Source: Archivesica marissinica (lineage: Eukaryota; Mollusca; Bivalvia; Venerida; Vesicomyidae). Taken from it: DNA of 64,000 bases. Location: NCBI GenBank assembly GCA_014843695.1, contig CM026398.1, positions 43,331,372-43,395,371 of the forward strand, read 5' to 3'. The notes under the pieces were generated by a model. That model did no database searches. It saw only the letters and a list, made by a program, of their open reading frames with translations, and was not told the origin of the DNA. Shown here in pieces: positions 32,305 through 43,276 of this stretch. The translations under genes and the position numbers were made by a program. Position 1 is the first letter of the stretch; each line of letters opens with the position of its first letter.

Positions 32305-34361
32305 TCTCACACAGGCTTGGTTCCATATCGCATGGATTGTTGTCGTCTCTAGATAGGGGTTGACATCATGACATGTGCCTGTATGGTCTCACACAGGCTT
32401 GGTTCAGTATAGCATGGATTGTTGTTGTCTCTAGATAGGGTTGACATGTGCCTGTATGGTCTCACACAGGCTTGGTTCAGTATCGCATGGATTGTGTTGT
32501 CTCTAGATAGGGGTTGACATGTGCCTGTATGGTCTCACACAGGCTTGGTTCAGTATCGCATGGATTGTTGTCGTCTCTAGATAGGGGTTGACATGTGCCT
32601 GTATGGTCTCACACAGGCTTGGTTCAGTATAGCATGGATTGTTGTTGTCTCTAGATAGGGGTTGACATGTGCTTGTATGGTCTCACACAGGCTTGGTTCA
32701 GTATAGCATGGATTGTTGTTGTCTCTAGATAGGGGTTGACATGTGCCTGTATGGTCTCACACAGGCTTGGTTCAGTATCGCATGGATTGTTGTTGTCTCT
32801 AGATAGGGGTTGACATGTGCCTGTATGGTCTCACACAGGCTTGGTTCAGTATCGCATGGATTGTTGTCGTCTCTAGATAGGGGTTGACATGTGCCTGTAT
32901 GGTCTCACACAGGCTTGGTTCAGTATAGCATGGATTGTTGTTGTCTCTAGATAGGGGTTGACATGTGCCTGTATGGTCTCACACAGGCTTGGTTCAGTAT
33001 AGCATGGATTGTTGTTGTCTCTAGATAGGGGTTGACATGTGCCTGTATGGTCTCACACAGGCTTGGTTCAGTATCGCATGGATTGTTGTCGTCTCTAGAT
33101 AGGGGTTGACATGTGCCTGTATGGTCTCACACCGGCTTGGTTCAGTATCGCATGGATTGTTGTCGTCTCTAGATAGGGGTTGACATGTGCCTGTATGGTC
33201 TCACACAGGCTTGGTTCAGTATCGCATGGATTGTTGTTGTCTCTAGATAGGGGTTGACATGTGCCTGTATGGTCTCACACAGGCTTGGTTCAGTATAGCA
33301 TGGATTGTTGTTGTCTCTAGATAGGGGTTGACATGTGCCTGTATGGTCTCACACAGGCTTGGTTCAGTATAGCATGGATTGTTGTTGTCTCTAGATAGGG
33401 GTTGACATGTGCCTGTATGGTCTCACACAGGCTTGGTTCAGTATAGCATGGATTGTTGTCATCTCTAGATAGGGGTTGACATGTGCCTGTATGGTCTCAC
33501 ACAGGCTTGGTTCAGTATAGCATGGATTGTTGTTGTCTCTAGATAGGGGTTGACATGTGCCTGTATGGTCTCCACAGGCTTGTTCAGTATAGCATGGATT
33601 GTTGTTGTCTCTAGATAGGGGTTGACATGTGCCTGTATGGTCTCACACAGGCTTGGTTCAGTATAGCATGGATTGTTGTTGTCTCTAGATAGGGGTTGAC
33701 ATGTGCCTGTATGGTCTCACACAGGCTTGGTTCAGTATAGCATGGATTGTTGTCGTCTCTAGATAGGGGTTGACATGTGCCTGTATGGTCTCACACAGGC
33801 TTGGTTCAGTATCGCATGGATTGTTGTCGTCTCTAGATAGGGGTTGACATGTGCCTGTATGGTCTCACACAGGCTTGGTTCAGTATAGCATGGATTGTTG
33901 TTGTCTCTAGATAGGGGTTGACATGTGCCTGTATGGTCTCACACAGGCTTGGTTCAGTATAGCATGGATTGTTGTTGTCTCTAGATAGGTTGACATGTGC
34001 CTGTATGGTCTCACACAGGCTTGGTTCAGTATGCATGGATTGTTGTCGTCTCTAGATAGGGGTTGACATGTGCCTGTATGGTCTCACACAGGCTTGGTTC
34101 AGTATAGCATGGATTGTTGTTGTCTCTAGATAGGGGTTGACATGTGCCTGTATGGTCTCACACAGGCTTGGTTCAGTATCGCATGGATTGTTGTTGTCTC
34201 TAGATAGGGGTTGACATGTGCCTGTATGGTCTCACACAGGCTTGGTTCAGTATGCATGGATTGTTGTGTCTCTAGATAGGGGTTGACATGTGCCTGTATG
34301 GTCTCACACAGGCTTGGTTCAGTATCGCATGGATTGTTGTCGTCTCTAGATAGGGGTTGGC
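32305..34361 (+). repeat. 74-bp minisatellite, about 28 copies
   Basis: The unit contains GTGCCTGTATGGTCTCACAC AGGCTTGGTTCAG and TCTCTAGATAGGGGTTGACA. Internally GCCTGT...ACAGGC is a small inverted repeat. Copies differ mainly at TATAGCATGG/TATCGCATGG and TTGTTG/TTGTCG. The array stops 40 nt upstream of exon 7. Confidence 0.95.
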
Positions 34362-34401
34362 TGCACTAACCTTCATGATATGTGTGTTTTCCAACATTCA
34401 G

Positions 34402-34506
34402 ACCGCCCAGCCATCACGCGATGACAGAGGAGTTCTGTGGGTTTTGTTTCTTCAATAGTGTTGCCATAGCAGCCAGGCATGCTGTAGATAACCTGGGTCT
34501 GAAAAG
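34402..34506 (+). CDS. HDAC6: HDAC6-like exon 7: active-site His-His
   Basis: Acceptor AACATTCAG, donor AAAAG|GTAAAA. It encodes [20 protein letters not shown], then [16 protein letters not shown]. The adjacent histidines are the catalytic dyad, and [12 protein letters not shown] is near-invariant in class II deacetylases. Ser replaces the usual Gly in R-P-P-G-H-H-A. Confidence 0.95.
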
Positions 34507-34600
34507 GTAAAATTACAACTGCTTTCCAAATATAGGGTGAGGTAGCAAGATGTAATAAATATATTCTTCACATTTAAATATTTGTCATACAGGTAGTTTG

Positions 34601-34855
34601 ACCACCTATCCTCACTGATGGTCACTGGTTCCACCTATCCTCACTGATGGTCACTGGTTCCACCTATCATCACTGGCTCCACCTATCCTCACTGATGGTC
34701 ACTGGTTCCCCCTATCATCACTGATGGACACTGGTTCCCCCTATCCTCACTGATGGTCACTGGTTCCACCTATCATCAATGATGGTCACTGGTTCCCCCT
34801 ATCATCACTCATGGACACTGGTTCCCCCTATCATCACTCATGGTCACTGTTTCGA
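34601..34855 (+). repeat. Irregular minisatellite from a SINE T-arm, about 9 copies
   Basis: The core is CACCTATCCTCACTGATGGT CACTGGTTC, with unit length varying by deletions. The last copy flows into TCGAGTCCCGCTCAGGC, the normal B-box continuation of family G. Confidence 0.85.
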
Positions 34856-35130
34856 GTCCCGCTCAGGCTGTGTCTCATTTATATGAATAAGTTTCTTACG
34901 GAGGTTGGTGCGCCAAGTACTGGTTATCCGCTGGAGATATCTCAATAATCTTCACGCTTTCGATTACATCCATTTTCATTCTGTATACAATAGATATGTA
35001 CTGTACATTATGAATGAATAAATATGTTTAAACCAACCACTGGAGCCGGCCCAGGAAGGTGTTGCTAAGTAAACTATAACCCAAAATGGTGCTGATGCAA
35101 GCGTAAAACCCGAACAATAACTGTTTGACC
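34846..35130 (+). repeat. SINE family G body with a 103-bp insert
   Basis: GCTGTGTCTCATTTATATGA to GATGCAAGCGTAAAACCCGA. It is interrupted at 34937-35039 by a segment flanked on both sides by CTGGAG; the insert matches 23303-23380 in reverse. Confidence 0.8.
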
Positions 35131-35147
35131 ACAGCATTCTCCAAATA

Positions 35148-35990
35148 TCAAATCACTTCCTCCTAGACCAAAGCTCTATATATCCACAAACCAAATCACT
35201 TCCTCCTAGACCAAAGCTCTATATATCCACAAACCAAATCACTTCCTCTTAGACCAAAGCTCTATATATCTACAAACCAAATCACTCCTCCTAGACCAAA
35301 GCTCTATATATCCACAAACCAAATCACTTCCTCCTAGACCAAAGCTCTATATATCCACAAACCAAATCACTTCCTCTTAGACCAAAGCTCTATATATCCA
35401 CAAACCAAATCACTACCAAACCACAAACCAAATCACTTCCTCCTAGACCAAAGCTCTATATATCCACAAACCAAATCACTTCCTCCTAGACCAAAGCTCT
35501 ATATATCCACAAACCAAATCACTTCCTCCTAGACCAAAGCTCTATATATCCACAAACCAAATCACTTCCTCCTAGACCAAAGCTCTATATATCCACAAAC
35601 CAAATCACTTCCTCCTAGACCAAAGCTCTATATATCCACAAACCAAATCACTTCCTCCTAGACCAAAGCTCTATATATCCACAAACCAAATCACTTCCTC
35701 CTAGACCAAAGCTCTATATATCCACAAACCAAATCACTTCCTCCTAGACCAAAGCTCTATATATCCACAAACCAAATCACTTCCTCCTAGACCAAAGCTC
35801 TATATATCCACAAACCAAATCACTTCCTCCTAGACCAAAGCTCTATATATCCACAAACCAAATCACTTCCTCCTAGACCAAAGCTCTATATATCCACAAA
35901 CCAAATCACTTCCTCCTAGACCAAAGCTCTATATATCCACACACCAAATCACTTCCTCCTAGACCAAAGCTCTATATATCCACAAACTTT
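35148..35990 (+). repeat. 43-bp minisatellite, about 19 copies
   Basis: The unit is CAAATCACTTCCTCCTAGAC plus CAAAGCTCTATATATCCACA plus AAC. One copy near 35410 is truncated. It lies in intron 7. Confidence 0.95.
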
Positions 35991-36159
35991 CATCACAGTC
36001 CATCTAACCATTAACTATTTTTTAAGTTGTCCTGTTGTCCACAGATAGTGTCTATTACCAGCGTGAGGGTTTGCATCTCTCCAAGTGCTATTCTCTAGTT
36101 CATATATGTTATATTATTAATTGAATGACAGAGTATCGAATTATAGTTTAAAATTGCAG

Positions 36160-36228
36160 GATATTGATTGTCGACTGGGATGTACATCATGGCCAGGCCA
36201 CTCAACAGATGTTCTATAATGATCCAAG
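36160..36228 (+). CDS. HDAC6: HDAC6-like exon 8: zinc-binding D-x-H
   Basis: Acceptor AAATTGCAG, donor CCAAG|GTATAT, 69 nt. It encodes [23 protein letters not shown]. In V-D-W-D-V-H-H-G the Asp and first His bind zinc. Confidence 0.95.
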
Positions 36229-36269
36229 GTATATCTGGTTTAGTGTATATACTACCATACTGGTAGCTT

Positions 36270-36552
36270 GACGGATCTGTAGTCCAGTGGTAACACGCTG
36301 GACTGGTAATCCAGGAATCCCAGGTTCAATCTCCCGTCTGACCCAAATAAAAATTTCTTTCAGATGGGACTTTAAACCGAGGTCTCGTGTCGGTGCTGTA
36401 CACCGTGCACATAAAAGAACCAGGGAGACTCTGGAATGGGTCTCTGTCTGTATCATTGCACTATCCTCCAAAAATCTAAAATGACTAATCTCTTCAGGCG
36501 ACGTCGCTCATATGCGCAACCGGTAGCGACGATAAATAAACGTAAAACACAT
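36270..36552 (+). repeat. tRNA-Thr-like SINE family T, full length
   Basis: Head GGATCTGTAGTCCAGTGGTA and GGACTGGTAATCC (GGT anticodon loop), body CAGATGGGACTTTAAACCGA, tail CGGTAGCGACGATAAATAAA. Confidence 0.85.
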
Positions 36553-36819
36553 TGGCAGTACATTACTACCACATAATAAAATGCTTGCACAGTTTCTATT
36601 GGCATACTCCTACTCTTAAAGGTACAGTAAAACCTGTGTTAGCAACCACTATTAAATAGTCAACCCATTTTAAACAGCCAGCTTTCAAATTACCAAGCTG
36701 ACCTATGTTGAGTTTGAGCCCTGCATGAACATTTGCCTCTTCATTCTCTGTTGTGTTGATGGATGAGGTTTTGAGTGTAATTTGTCTCCAATTGACAAGA
36801 ATTTGTTTTGCACTACTTG

Positions 36820-37077
36820 TTGAATTGGACTAATTGTTGAATTGGACTGATTGTTGAATTGGACTAATTGTTGAATTGGACTGATTGTTGAATTGGACTA
36901 ATTGTTGAATTGGACTAATTGTTGAATTGGACTGATTGTTGAATTGCACTACTTGTTGAATTGGACTAATTGTTGAATTGGACTGATTGTTGAATTGGAC
37001 TGATTGTTGAATTGGACTAATTGTTGAATTGGACTAATTGTTGAATTGGACTGATTGTTGAATTGGACTAAATGTTG
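36820..37077 (+). repeat. 17-bp minisatellite, about 15 copies
   Basis: The unit is TTGTTGAATTGGACTRA with an A/G alternation. It ends 36 nt upstream of exon 9. Confidence 0.9.
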
Positions 37078-37113
37078 AACACATGTTCGCATTGTTTATA
37101 TTATATATTGCAG

Positions 37114-37240
37114 GGTGTTGTACTTTTCTGTTCATCGCTATGAGTACGGAGACTACTGGCCGAAACTCCGTGAGTCGGACTATGATTGTATTGGTGATGG
37201 AGAAGGAAGGGGGTTCAACATCAATGTGCCTCTCAATCAG
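37114..37240 (+). CDS. HDAC6: HDAC6-like exon 9
   Basis: Acceptor ATATTGCAG, donor AATCAG|GTCTGT, ending in phase 0. It encodes VLYFSVHRYEYGDYWPKLRE, then GDGEGRGFNINVPLNQ, the V-L-Y-x-S-x-H-R-Y and G-F-x-x-N-V-P-x-N motifs of the fold. Confidence 0.95.
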
Positions 37241-37424
37241 GTCTGTCATATTATGAACCAATAAATTATACCTCAGTCACCCACTGCGTAACCAGCACCA
37301 CAGGCCAAAATAGAACCAATTGTCAATTGTTCCCCAATCATCAAATGGGTGGGATAAAATCATCCAAAATCATTCCTTGTCCGAAACTAGAGTTTCACAA
37401 TGTGCATTTGGATCTACAATCAAA

Positions 37425-37601
37425 CCTGTCTTAAGCAGCCAGTCGAGGGCATTACCGAAAGTGGCTGCTTAGCACAGGTGGCTGCTTAATAGAGGTCAAA
37501 TGTATAATAAAACAACATATTGGGAATCTGCAAACTGGCTGCTTAGTTCAGGTTGGCTGCTTAATAGAGGTGACCACTAACACAGGTTTGACTGTATTCT
37601 T
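37425..37601 (+). mobile_element. 'AAGCAGCC' MITE
   Basis: Ends CAATCAAACCTGTCTTAAGC and CTAACACAGGTTTGACTGTA, inverted to each other. Confidence 0.7.
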
Positions 37602-37849
37602 CACATATGCCTAACAAGTTTCTGCTACTCTTGGATGCAAGGACAGAAAATTAATAGGACCAATCAACCCCTTTGTCATTATATTTCGCGGTCTGGTTGG
37701 ACGTCCCTTGTCCTCATAATTTGCTCTTAGCTTGGTCTTGCCCACTTCTAACGATGAATTAACATCAGTTCTTAGCTGAACCTCCTGTACACCGAGTGTC
37801 TTTAAGCTTATTAGTAGTTTAGGTGATACAAATTTAATTTACCTTGTTT

Positions 37850-38034
37850 ACTTATATTAATCACTCTTGAGACCTCATTCCTGATGGAATCCATCGCCAC
37901 AAGGGAGAGAGAAGAGGCAATGGGGAATTTAAATGCCTTGCCTAAGGGCACAATCGTAACATCTCCAGCAGGGCGCTAACTCTGGACCTTTCGCACCTGA
38001 AGTGAACACGCATCCACTGCGCTATGACGACTTC
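37850..38034 (-). repeat. SINE family A (part of an inverted duplication)
   Basis: Minus-strand family A copy with GAGACCTCATTCCTGATGGA and TGCGCTATGACGACTTCCAC. It lies next to the inverted exon 3 copy exactly as the 20908 SINE lies next to exon 3. Confidence 0.85.
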
Positions 38035-38232
38035 CACAAATGATACATTTAAATGACGAATGAAACGAAAAGTCTAGTGATGACCTGCTAACAAGATGAA
38101 GGTCACAGCATCGCTGGTATGGACTGGTTACTCTGGCCGATTTCTCTGGGAAGTCAGGTTCCCAGTCGTTCTTGTGAAGAGCAAATATTTCATCGTACAC
38201 AAAACCAGTCCTGTAGTATCACAGTAAATCAT
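38035..38232 (-). pseudogene. Inverted copy of HDAC exon 3 with flanks
   Basis: The minus strand reads DEIFALHKNDWEPDFPEKSA, then RVTSPYQRCCDLHLVSR, differing from exon 3 at only two of these residues (R to I, P to S). The upstream acceptor region (GATTTACTGTGATACTACAG) is copied too. Sixteen bases holding the real donor (GTGTACCCCTATAGAG) are deleted. It lies antisense in intron 9, so it cannot contribute to the protein. Confidence 0.9.
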
Positions 38233-38370
38233 TACCACTACGCTATAATGATTTCCCTCGTAGTTGTTTCTAAGAACTGTACAATTTTCTCCAAGCTCTA
38301 AAATTGAGTAGAGTGGCACCAAGGTAGAGTGATGAGATTTGTTAGTGCTAGGGGAAGTCCCCAATATGGT

Positions 38371-39520
38371 GCTGGTTTGAGATCCTAGTTTATACATGGA
38401 TAGTTTTACTGTAATTACAGACTGGTTTGAGATCCTAGTTTATACATGGATAGTTTTACTGTAATTACAGACTGGTTTGAGATCCTAGTTTATACATGGA
38501 TAGTTTTACTGTAATTACAGACTGGTTTGAGATCCTAGTTTATACATGGATAGTTTTACTATAATTACAGACTAGTTTGAGATCCTAGTTTATACATGGA
38601 TAGTTTTACTGTAATTACAGACTGGTTTGAGATCCTAGTTTATACATGGATAGTTTTACTGTAATTACAGACTGGTTTGAGATCCTAGTTTATACATGGA
38701 TAGTTTTACTGTAATTACAGACTGGTTTGAGATCCTAGTTTATACATGGATAGTTTTACTATAATTACAGACTGGTTTGAGATCCTAGTTTATACATGGA
38801 TAGTTTTTCTGTAATTACAGACTGGTTTGAGATCCTAGTTTATACATGGATAGTTTTACTGTAATTACAGACTGGTTTGAGATCCTAGTTTATACATGGA
38901 TAGTTTTACTGTAATTACAGACTGGTTTGAGATCCTAGTTTAGACATGGATAGTTTTACTATAATTACAGACTGGTTTGAGATCCTAGTTTATACATGGA
39001 TAGTTTTACTGTAGTTACAGACTGGTTTGAGATCCTAGTTTATACATGGATAGTTTTACTGTAATTACAGACTGGTTTGAGATCCTAGTTTATACATGGA
39101 TAGTTTTACTGTAATTACAGACTGGTTTGAGATCCTAGTTTATACATGGATAGTTTTACTGTAATTACAGACTGGTTTGAGATCCTAGTTTATACATGGA
39201 TAGTTTTACTGTAATTACAGACTGGTTTGAGATCCTAGTTTATACATGGATAGTTTTACTGTAATTACAGACTGGTTTGAGATCCTAGTTTATACATGGA
39301 TAGTTTTACTGTAATTACAGACTGGTTTGAGATCCTAGTTTATACATGGATAGTTTTACTGTAATTACAGACTGGTTTGAGATCCTAGTTTATGCATGGA
39401 TAGTTTTACTGTAATTACAGACTTGTTTGAGATCCTAGTTTATACATGGATAGTTTTACTGTAATTACAGACTGGTTTGAGATCCTAGTTTATACATGGA
39501 TAGTTTTACTGTAATTACAG
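38371..39520 (+). repeat. 50-bp array built from the exon 10 acceptor, 23 copies
   Basis: Each unit ends TTTTACTGTAATTACAG and begins ACTGGTTTG, which is exactly the intron end and the first nine bases of exon 10. Twenty-three potential acceptors therefore precede the true one. Use of an upstream one reads ACTGGTTTGAGATCCTAG, a stop in the exon frame. Copies are over 95% alike by eye. Confidence 0.97.
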
Positions 39521-39586
39521 ACTGGTTTGGGTGACAGTGACTACCTTGCCATACTACAACAAGTCCTGATGCCAATAGCTTATCAG
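39521..39586 (+). CDS. HDAC6: HDAC6-like exon 10
   Basis: Acceptor GTAATTACAG, donor TATCAG|GTAATA, 22 codons: TGLGDSDYLAILQQVLMPIA YQ. This matches the M-x-D-A-D-Y-L-A-A-x-x-x-V-L-P-I-A-Y helix. Confidence 0.95.
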
Positions 39587-39612
39587 GTAATAACAAATGT
39601 TGCTCTATTCTA

Positions 39613-39755
39613 TATCTACTGTCCGATCAGCGCAGTTGTTAGCACGGTCTTTACTCACCAATGCAACCCGGATTCGATCCTCAAACCGGGAATTATGTGA
39701 AATGGTACTGTGATCGCCAGATCAGACTGATGAGTTTTTCCAGGTACTCTGGCTT
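39613..39755 (+). repeat. SINE family F head and body
   Basis: CAGCGCAGTTGTTAGCACGG, CCGGATTCGATCCTC and GGTACTGTGATCGCCAGATC. Confidence 0.65.
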
Positions 39756-39799
39756 CCTCACAGCAGATTATATATCACCAGATATACATGTACTAGCCA

Positions 39800-40110
39800 T
39801 ACTTGCACATAAGGCGAGTTCGCCTATAAGACGACCCCCTACTTTGGTCCTGAAGTCTGTGGGTTTTGGCATACACTCACATATAAGACGGTTTCATAAA
39901 ATGGACACCAGAACAAGCTTGTCCAGTGCAAGCTGAAGAAATGTTCAGTGTCAGTGTGCTTTCTTTTCTAAAACATAATTATACCATTTTAACATATTTA
40001 AAAAAATAGATTAATGTTGTTTTGTTTTTTTTGGCACTCGTTTATAAGACGGGAAGCCACTTTCAGGCCATACTCTGGTGGTAAAAACGTCTTATAGGCG
40101 AGTATGTGAT
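39800..40110. mobile_element. MITE-like repeat with GGCGAGT...ACTCGCC-type ends
   Basis: Starts near AAGGCGAGTTCGCCTATAAG and ends GTCTTATAGGCGAGTATG. The same interior (CTGTGGGTTTTGGCATACAC, GAAATGTTCAGTGTCAG, GACGGGAAGCCACTTT) recurs at 45237-45932. Confidence 0.6.
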
Positions 40111-40576
40111 TATCATAACTGCGGCTGTTTCATTGGATGACATGCAAACTGTTAGAAATATTGCTTTAAATCTTTGTTAGATTGGCTTGCTGAGAAACAA
40201 CACCTGATGCTGTAATATTCACTAGGACTTTGACTTTACCATCAAAATGCACCAACAAATATTCTCTCCTGTTTGTTTGTGTTTGGTGATGCTTGCAGCT
40301 GAATTGCAGTATATACAGTATGTCTGTAATGTTAATAAAAACTTGTACATCTACAATTCCTGGAAATATTATAACTTCCTGCATTGTTCACTGGTGCCTC
40401 GAGTGCTAGAAACACAACGGTTGATATTCAAAGCTTGTTTAGTACACCGCTTTAATTTTCAGAAATGGAATTTTAATTCATGATTATTTTGTCTTCAAGG
40501 TATCATATGTATCTGTATACACATTGTCATTTTATTAGAATTTTGTAGTTTTGTGACATCATATACGCACTGGGGT

Positions 40577-40835
40577 CCACCTCCGTGGTCGAGTGGTTAA
40601 GGTCGCTGACTTGTATACCACTGTAACCTATCATCACTGATGGTCACGGGTTCGAGCCCCGCTCAGACCGTGTCTCATTTATATGAAAAAGTTGGCAGTT
40701 TCTTATGGAGGTTGGTGCACCCAAGTACTGGTTAACCGCTGGAGCCTGCCCAGAAAAGGTGTTGTTAGGTAAACTGCCCGTCGGCGATATAGCCCAAAAT
40801 GGTGCTGATGCAGGCGTAAAACCCGAAATATAACA
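40577..40835 (+). repeat. SINE family G, uninterrupted
   Basis: Head TCCGTGGTCGAGTGGTTAAG, B-box ACGGGTTCGAGCCCCGC, body GTGTCTCATTTATATGAAAA, tail GATGCAGGCGTAAAACCCGA. It serves as the empty-site reference for the insertion at 25089. Confidence 0.85.
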
Positions 40836-41119
40836 TAACATATACGCACTGCATTCTAAGAATAACACCAACTATTGTTTTTGCGTTTTTTAGATATTTT
40901 GGTCATGTTAGAATCGAAATAATATTTGTATATGCGTTATTTATAGTTGAATAAAACATGGTTTGTCGTTCTGCGTGCTCGAATTACTAGTAACCAAACA
41001 GGCCGCAAATAAAATAAATTTTGTAAATGATATCACAAAATGACCTCCTCCATGTTCCGTCATTTATATCAGATCGAGTCTCATCTGAGCTCCGATTTTG
41101 AAACAATTTCAACGTTAGT

Positions 41120-41347
41120 TTATACAAATTTATCTTAGCTCGATTGCGAAACAAGTTCTTATAACTTATATTAATCACTCCCAAGACCTTATTCCTGATG
41201 GAATCCATCTCCACGAGGGAGAGAGAAGAGGTAACGTGGAATTTAAATGCCTTGCCTAAGGGCACAATCGTAACGGCTTCAGCAGGGCTCGAACTCCAGG
41301 CCTTTTGCACCTGAAACGAACGCGCTACCATTGCGCTATCACGACTT
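41120..41347 (-). repeat. SINE family A
   Basis: Tail TTATCTTAGCTCGATTGCGA and head GCTACCATTGCGCTATCACG on the plus strand, that is an antisense copy. Confidence 0.85.
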
Positions 41348-41503
41348 CAACGTTGTGAAGAGTTTAATGAGAACTCTGCTAAACAGGTTAATCGTTACGT
41401 GTTGTTTCCTCTTGTAGGCTGTAGTGTTGTCTATAGAAAAGTTTATTAATAATACAATTCCTATGCTTTTATTGAAATTCAATTTTTCATGGGTTATTTT
41501 CAG

Positions 41504-41563
41504 TACGATCCGGAGCTTGTGATAATATCTAGCGGGTATGATGCCGCTATTGGGTGTCCGGAG
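41504..41563 (+). CDS. HDAC6: HDAC6-like exon 11a (alternative copy)
   Basis: Acceptor TTTTCAG, donor CCGGAG|GTATCA, 60 nt, phase 0 to 0: YDPELVIISSGYDAAIGCPE. It carries the zinc-binding Asp in S-G-Y-D. The G-C-P-E end departs from the family's usual G-D-P-x. It is interchangeable in phase with exon 11b at 43011. Confidence 0.85.
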
Positions 41564-41714
41564 GTATCAGTGTTGTCCCGTGAAACTATTCACTACTTCT
41601 CGAATCTGAGTGAACATGAAACTATTCACTACCTCACGAGCATATGCTCTGCACTTGTTTTGCACTCATACTGTTTATATACATTCTGTTATACTGTTCT
41701 TCTGTGTATTTACA

Positions 41715-41969
41715 CACAGGAACTTGAAATTTTATCCATAAGCCACCAACGGTCTCGTACCTCTATCCTAGGACACCCCCCTCTATTAAAAATTTACCTC
41801 TATCCTAGGACACCCCCCTCTATTAAAAATTTTTAATAGAGGGGGGTGTCCTAGGATAGAGGTACGAGACCTTTGGTGGCTTATGGATAAATTTTAATAG
41901 AGGGGGGTGTCCTAGGATAGAGGTACGAGACCTTTGGTGGCTTATGGATAAAAAATTCAAGTTCCTGTG
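41715..41969. mobile_element. 255-bp palindromic MITE
   Basis: TIRs CACAGGAACTTGAA and TTCAAGTTCCTGTG, flanked by ATTTACA on both sides. The arms contain CTCGTACCTCTATCCTAGGA and its inverse, with an internal partial duplication of CCCCCCTCTATTAAAAATTT. Confidence 0.8.
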
Positions 41970-42261
41970 ATTTACACTTGTTTACAGTCCCATATAAACA
42001 GTTGTTATAAAACAAACAAATCTTAATACAGAAGAAGTATATGTTTATATTTCCCCATCGCCACCGCAGAGCATATGCCTGAGCAAATACTACTACAGGG
42101 AATACTGTCTACATGATAACCTTATATTCACTGCAGTATCTTTAATTCCCAGGGGGGGAGGGATTAATTAATTAATTGTAATGGTTTATCTGCTAATGAT
42201 CAGGCGATGCCCAACTTCTTCAATCCATCTACATCTTCCCAGAAATTAGCCTTGAATGGAC

Positions 42262-42525
42262 CCAGTCTCCGTGGCCTAGTGGTTAAGGCGTCTGCCTATG
42301 GAGCGGGAGGTCAAAGGTTCGAACCTCGTCAGGTGTTTGTTCTGATATGGCCGGTTGGTGAGCTGCCAGCTAGTTAAATAATGGTTACCGATTGGCTACC
42401 AGCCTAGCGCCAGACATACAAGCATAGGAATCGGGAAGTACTGATGTTCATAAAAAAGATGTCTCATAAGTCAGTAATGGCTGGCCCTTTAAATAGGGGT
42501 GACTCTGTAATAAACAAACACTTAT
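42262..42525 (+). repeat. SINE family E
   Basis: tRNA-like head GTCTCCGTGGCCTAGTGGTT, B-box AAGGTTCGAACCTCGTC, body TGAGCTGCCAGCTAGTTAAA and tail ending GGGTGACTCTGTAATAAAC. Confidence 0.75.
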
Positions 42526-42677
42526 AGACAGATGATCAATCAAGCAACAAAAATGAAACACTTTTTAAACAAAAATTATGCAATACTCCCTGTCAAAAGA
42601 AGGTTGTCCAAAATGTTCCTTTATTTTGGTTACCGTACACCCCTCTGAAAATTATTGATACTGTAATGAATGTGCAT

Positions 42678-42879
42678 TTAACCCTCTGCCTGCTGAGTAA
42701 ATAAAATCACTTTTGCAAACAACATAGATCCAGATCAGCCATGGCTTAGCGTCTCGTCTGATCACAACCTATGTTGTTTGCTATTCATCCAAGTGTTTTA
42801 GCTCCACTGTCTGAATAGCAAACGGCATATGCTGTTTGCAAAAGTGATTATTATCTGCCGCTAGCGTGCAAAGGGTTAA
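42678..42879. mobile_element. TTAA-flanked MITE, second subtype
   Basis: Ends TTAACCCTCTGCCTGC and GCGTGCAAAGGGTTAA. Internally AAATCACTTTTGCAAAC pairs with GTTTGCAAAAGTGATT. A related fragment with GAGTAAATAAAATCAC lies at 3238-3300. Confidence 0.7.
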
Positions 42880-43010
42880 TGGAGCTGGATTACCACTTGA
42901 TCACATGATTTTCTATGCTATATGATACAGTCTCTGCTTTAGTGTAGTGCATGGAATGTAGAGTTGTGTTGTTATAGTTCTAGACTAGTTGAACTCCTTG
43001 TTACTAACAG

Positions 43011-43070
43011 TTTGTGCCCGAGTTAATCTTGGTGTCCAGTGGGTATGATGCAGCTATTGGTGATGTGAAG
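43011..43070 (+). CDS. HDAC6: HDAC6-like exon 11b (alternative copy)
   Basis: Acceptor TACTAACAG, donor GTGAAG|GTAAAT, 60 nt, phase 0 to 0: FVPELILVSSGYDAAIGDVK. It has the same length, phase and zinc Asp as exon 11a, but its ending G-D-V-K followed by GEMMVSP is closer to the usual G-D-P-x-G. Inclusion of both would duplicate the zinc-ligand strand, so one or the other is expected. Confidence 0.85.
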
Positions 43071-43117
43071 GTAAATTAACAACAATAATTGCCATATAAA
43101 TTTTATACAAATTTATT

Positions 43118-43276
43118 TTAACTTGATTGGAATCCATCGACACGAGGGAGAGAGAAGAGGCAATGTGGAATTTAAATGCCTTGCCTAAGAACACATTTGT
43201 AACGGCTACAGCGGAGCGCGAACTCCGTGCCTTTCACACCTGAAGCGAACGCGCTACCACTACGCTATCACAATTT
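43118..43276 (-). repeat. SINE family A
   Basis: Antisense copy with GGAATCCATCGACACGAGGG and GCGAACGCGCTACCACTACG; the tail is shortened. Confidence 0.75.

Noticed and set aside
38371..39520. Regular arrays resembling CRISPR
   Set aside because: Units are contiguous with no unique spacers, and the genome is animal. These are minisatellites.
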